A DNA stretch of 64,000 bases from Crocodylus rhombifer (lineage: Eukaryota; Chordata; Crocodylia; Crocodylidae). The notes below the pieces were generated by a model that did no database searches, was not told where the DNA came from, and worked only from the letters and a program-made list of their open reading frames with translations. Below, one piece after another: positions 60,529 to 64,000 of the stretch; position 1 is the first letter of the stretch, and each line of letters opens with the position of its first letter. The stretch covers positions 186,001 to 250,000 of the forward strand of contig JAVSML010000973.1 of the NCBI GenBank assembly GCA_038503035.1. The letters are read 5' to 3'. Both the position numbers and the translations under genes were made by a program.

Positions 60529-61739
60529 TACCATATTTACTCAAACACAAGATGAGTTCCCCCTGCCCCAGTTGGAATGAAGGGGAGGGGAAGGCCCCTT
60601 GTCTTATAATCACATACAAGGGAATCTCACTAAATACATTCTGTCATTAAACTGCTGCCAAAAGCAGCATGTGCTCAGTAATAGAAACCAATGATAAAGA
60701 TGATTAAATGTAGCCAGCACTGAGCATGGCTATAAGACACATGGCCCACATTGGGCAAACATGCTGACCTCTTGTGGGCTAAGATCAAGTGTAGTCCCTC
60801 GTTTGGGCAATTTGAATTTCCCTACTTGCTTTGTCATCTTTTTGGATTCACAATCCTAAACATCTGCTAATAAAATTCAATCTGTGCTAATCAGTTTAAT
60901 TGCTAATGGGAACCTACCACAAGAATAACTCGGTGTATCCCATCTAAATAAATAAGACACATGGAAGCACCTATCAAGTACAGTCTCCCTCACTGGCAGC
61001 TCTTTGTCAAGTCATGGTGAGCCACAACATTGCATACGGTTCCTCCAGAATCCCTCTCCATCCCAGGACTCGTGACAAGAACACCCAGTTCCAGTCATGA
61101 ATATGAGCTAATTAATACATGCATCCTTTGTGGGGGGTGTCTTGAGTACACCCCCGTACTGAGCAGTGCTGAGCTGTGGGGTCACCATGGCTTTGAAATG
61201 CTGTTAACTCAGGTGGGGTCCAGCCCAGTAAACTGTGTGGTAAACCAGAAGCCTTTGGCTTTTGACTAATATACATAGCACAAACAGTGCATGATAAGTA
61301 GGTGCCAAAGTGCTGCTCAAAAATGTTTATGGAGTACCTGTGCTAAAACTTGCAGCAGTTTCAAAAAAAAAGGTAATTTGCATCAATTTTAGATAAACTA
61401 AATGCATGGGTACTGTATACAGATTGTTACAGCCATGTTTCAATTTCAAAGTTACTGTTTTCAAATTTGCTTCTCACTTCCATGTGCTCAGGGAGAGCAG
61501 GGTGTGACAGTATGGAGAGGAGGAAGGAGCTGCCAGGGGGAAAAAAAGTTGGGGGGTGGGGGGAAGCAGAGAGCAACTCTCCAAATTTTTTTTTTCTGCT
61601 GCAGCAAGGGGAGGGGGATAAATTCAAAGCAACTTCCAATAATTAGAATCTGTATCTGCAAAATTATAACAAATTCATAATTTTTCTATATATATGATTT
61701 TAATCATTAGGGGGGTTATCTTTTTGAGTAAATGTGGTA
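60529..61739. mobile_element. terminal-inverted-repeat element E (about 1.2 kb)
   Basis: The left end 'taccatatttactcaaac' and the complement of the right end, 'taccacatttactcaaaaag', match over about 17 bases. The left end continues 'acaagatgagttcccc' and the right end (complement) continues 'gataacccccc'. No transposase frame is present. It may be one old DNA element or two facing copies of a short repeat. Confidence 0.45.
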
Positions 61740-63517
61740 ATTACTGGGGTAGGAATAGAGAAGATGCTACAGTTTGAGAACTGTATTTTTATAGACCCAT
61801 GCTGTGTATTGATTTAGGGCAAAGGTGATTAGCAGAAATGAGGAGGTGGAGAAAAGAGCTCCTGACCAAATCAGGAGAGACTGGTAAAACTTAATGGCCA
61901 TACCTGGATTTTAGGCTTGGGGGGCATTGGTTCTTTTTAACTTCTCTTTTTAAGCCATGTTTTCAGCCATAGGACTAAATCCTCCCCTATGCCAGGTTCC
62001 ATAGCCACAGGTGATGAGAGGCCTTGTTCCAGATTAGTAACCAGTGGAAGAAACCACCCTTTTCTCTTGCAACCAGGACCCTCATCTCTCCCATCACATC
62101 TACGTTGTAGGAAGGAAGGAAATATCACAGGTAGCCAGAACCCGAACCAACATCAAATGGAAGAGTTTTGAGCACAAGGTGACATCCTGTTAGGAATAAA
62201 CAAGGGCTTTCAGAGACTCGTATGTTCTGCATTGTGATGTGGTGCCATGTATTGCACTGGTTTATAACTGAGATCATTGACACCAGGGTGACATCACAGA
62301 TTCCAGCGAGGAGTCGGCAGTTGTGCCCAGAGCCCTAAATTCATTTCATAATGTTATTTAAAAGTAGTGGTTTATTTGAGTTGTTACTATTTCTCCTGGA
62401 CTTCTGTAAATCTGGGCACCAGAATACCGGTAACCTCATCATGGCCATAAAATGCGATGGACCTAACAGGGTGTCCAGATTAAGTGGTAGCTATTAACCC
62501 AACAGGAGTTGCTCTGTGTTCACAACCCTCGTGGTGTATAAACACTGTCCATCACTACCTTTAATTTAATGGCTAGAAAGCTTCCTCCTCTTATCCTTGG
62601 CAGTTTTCGAAACCACATAAACTTCGCTGTGTAGTTTGTAGTTTTGTGCCAGTCCTTCTCCTCTTCCAAGTCTGTACTCAACACACTGGCTTCAGTGTTT
62701 GGGCTTGTGTGATCATTTCACATAGATCCAGATCAAATACAGAACTTGACTCGGTATGAAGTCAAGAAGTGCCCATTAATCTTCCTGCTTGATGAAGTCA
62801 CACATCAGTCATCTCATCCTTTTGAGTTCCTGCTCAGTCATGTATAATGAAGAGAGATGTGTCTTAACCCAGAGCACATTCCCCTCCTGAAACCAGCTAA
62901 CCACCCTGCAATTTTTTTTTCACAATGTAAATAATTTTGAAAGAAAACATTTTTCCCTTTTTCAGTGAAAACACCACAAAACAAACCTTCAGCCATGTAA
63001 ATGGAATTAATGTTCTAAGGCAAAAGAAATGCTGATGTGTCTACAAGCAATTTTATATTTGTAAATGCACTTGCGTGTGCTATGATGTAATTGATGAGGT
63101 TGCGTGGGAGGATTTATAGCCATTTGTGGATTTCAGGGCTTCACCATTCCCAGCATGCTGTTGGCCTTCATCTAAAATTAGGGCATTTTTATGTTCAGAC
63201 CAAATATTCAGACCAGTGAAACCAAATATTTTGGGGCATGATTTCTCACTGTTGTTGTGCAATTGTGATCCCAATTTTTTATATATACAACTGCTTTGCG
63301 TGTGAAACTGGTGATTGCTTGTCCTGATCAGCACTGGACATTTGTTCATGCTATTGCTTGATTCACACACAGTTGTAGTAAGTGCATGTGTTCGTTAGGG
63401 GCACAGTTTATATGTCTAATGCTAGTAAAGGGAAATTTAAATTTTCCTGAAATGGATTTTAAAAGATCAGGGCCAAGTAGTCCTCTTTTTCCAGGCCTTT
63501 TGGCTGCTTAGATGTGT

Positions 63518-63809
63518 GGGTGGGGGGCTGTTTTAATTAGAGCAGTTCCCAGACAGCTGCTGTAATTAAAACAGCTCACTGTCATGTGTATTAAGCCCCC
63601 GTGCATTTCAGAATGGCTGCAAGGAGCTTTATCTAAAGTTCATTCAGTGAGGTGTAGATAAATTGCCCCTCCGTTTTGAAGTGTGTGTGTGTGTGTGTGG
63701 GGGGGGGGGGCTTAATACACATGATGGTGAGGTGATGCTGGAGCTTTCAAATTAGAACATGAAGTAGAACATGTCAGAGCAGACTCTAATTAGTATGTTA
63801 ACGAGCACA
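63518..63809 (+). repeat. dispersed repeat family B, longest copy, foldback
   Basis: 63518-63612 aligns with 22591-22705. 63531-63545 pairs with 63557-63571 (one mismatch), and 63575-63600 pairs with 63706-63731 (24 of 26). The right part, 63771-63809, resembles 24911-24950. The loop holds (GT)9 and a G run (63681-63710). No coding capacity; MITE-like. Confidence 0.7.
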
Positions 63810-64000
63810 TCTTAAGGCAACCTTTGTCTGTAGGGTGTTGATCACCACCTTAGATTTTTCATGTGAAAGCTATACCTGTCAAAAATAACCTTTTTATATT
63901 TTAGTGTTGCATGCTAGAGCATGGTCCACACCAGTGATTCATCTTGTTAACTGTTGTTAATTGTTCTAAATTATCACATGGGTATAAAAGGATCCTTGTC

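Larger units (their letters stand above)
1..64000 (+). other. EXOC6B: EXOC6B gene, internal segment (exons plus introns)
   Basis: Eleven plus-strand exons join in one frame to encode 378 residues of exocyst complex component 6B. The product belongs to the Sec15 family, one of eight subunits of the exocyst, which tethers secretory and recycling vesicles to the plasma membrane. Family knowledge: the Sec15 C-terminal domain binds active Rab GTPases (Sec4 in yeast, Rab11 in animals). The paralogue call rests on HETLDGYRKYFNQ, HTTQGLVNRAY, RNILDSDNYSPIPV, FPFSEFVPKVY and NVLPETVHTTKLYGTTTFK. As I recall it, EXOC6 has HETVDGYRRYFTQ, HVTQGLVTRAY, FPMSQSVPHIY and NISQETVHTTRLYG at those places. The segment corresponds to roughly residues 285-660 of a family protein of about 810. 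The missing parts are the N-terminal third and about 150 C-terminal residues. All exons are intact, with no stop or frameshift. Confidence 0.96.
45871..64000 (+). other. EXOC6B intron, at least 18.1 kb (5' part)
   Basis: No constitutive exon was recognised; the GKVAQTACMSAC exon must lie beyond 64000. The intron holds a candidate microexon (52429-52458), pyrimidine and simple repeats, foldback repeats (48523-48570, 63531-63731), family C and E elements, a MIR-like fragment, a tRNA-like SINE head, and CR1 pieces (58394-58690, 59921-59975). 50520-52050 and 53640-57500 look unique apart from a 17-G run. Confidence 0.8.

Noticed and set aside
45871..64000. The next constitutive EXOC6B exon (family sequence GKVAQTACMSAC)
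   Set aside because: Looked for by reading the sequence and open frames; not found, so it probably lies beyond the window.
1..64000. CRISPR array, operon or endogenous retrovirus
   Set aside because: No spaced direct repeats, no bacterial gene layout and no recognisable viral genes; the window is vertebrate intronic DNA.

Overview
This is vertebrate nuclear DNA and almost all of it is intron. The plus strand carries eleven exons of EXOC6B (the Sec15-type subunit of the exocyst vesicle-tethering complex). They lie in order, are joined by GT-AG splice sites, and stay in one reading frame over 378 codons. The exons fall at 1853-1921, 19401-19484, 19639-19685, 21442-21562, 24610-24681, 25433-25530, 26475-26580, 27679-27788, 37889-38000, 44125-44259 and 45691-45870. 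Paralogue-specific residues identify EXOC6B rather than EXOC6. The 5' exons (N-terminal coiled-coil part) and the last 3' exons (extreme C-terminus) are outside the window. No promoter, first exon or polyadenylation end was recognised.

The repeats suggest a sauropsid, most likely a crocodilian (a turtle is possible). Evidence: several 5'-truncated CR1 LINE copies with the 3' tail motif 'gaccccagta...cctgcc...gatctgctcaggtccctt', hAT-like elements, many palindromic or terminal-inverted-repeat (MITE-like) elements, only weak MIR traces, and no mammalian SINEs or LINE-1. The species call is an inference from repeat type. One 10-N assembly gap lies at 14746-14755.

Layout. 1-1852 is upstream intron with an antisense CR1 tail. 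1922-19400 is a 17.5-kb intron with CR1 copies in opposite orientations (12619-13560 minus, about 15614-17290 plus). 19401-27788 is the exon-dense core, with eight exons in 8.4 kb. 27789-37888 is a 10-kb intron with a hAT-like element, terminal-inverted-repeat elements and a GC-rich duplicated block. 37889-45870 holds three more exons. 45871-64000 is intron with no constitutive exon recognised, but with a good candidate 30-nt in-frame cassette microexon at 52429-52458 and several foldback repeats.

I found no second protein-coding gene, no functional RNA gene, no CRISPR array and no recognisable retrovirus. The most useful observations are the candidate microexon, the alternative 3' splice sites at the first exon, and a set of foldback or MITE-like repeat families. 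Family assignments rest on recall of vertebrate EXOC6 and EXOC6B proteins and of common repeat motifs; no database search was possible.
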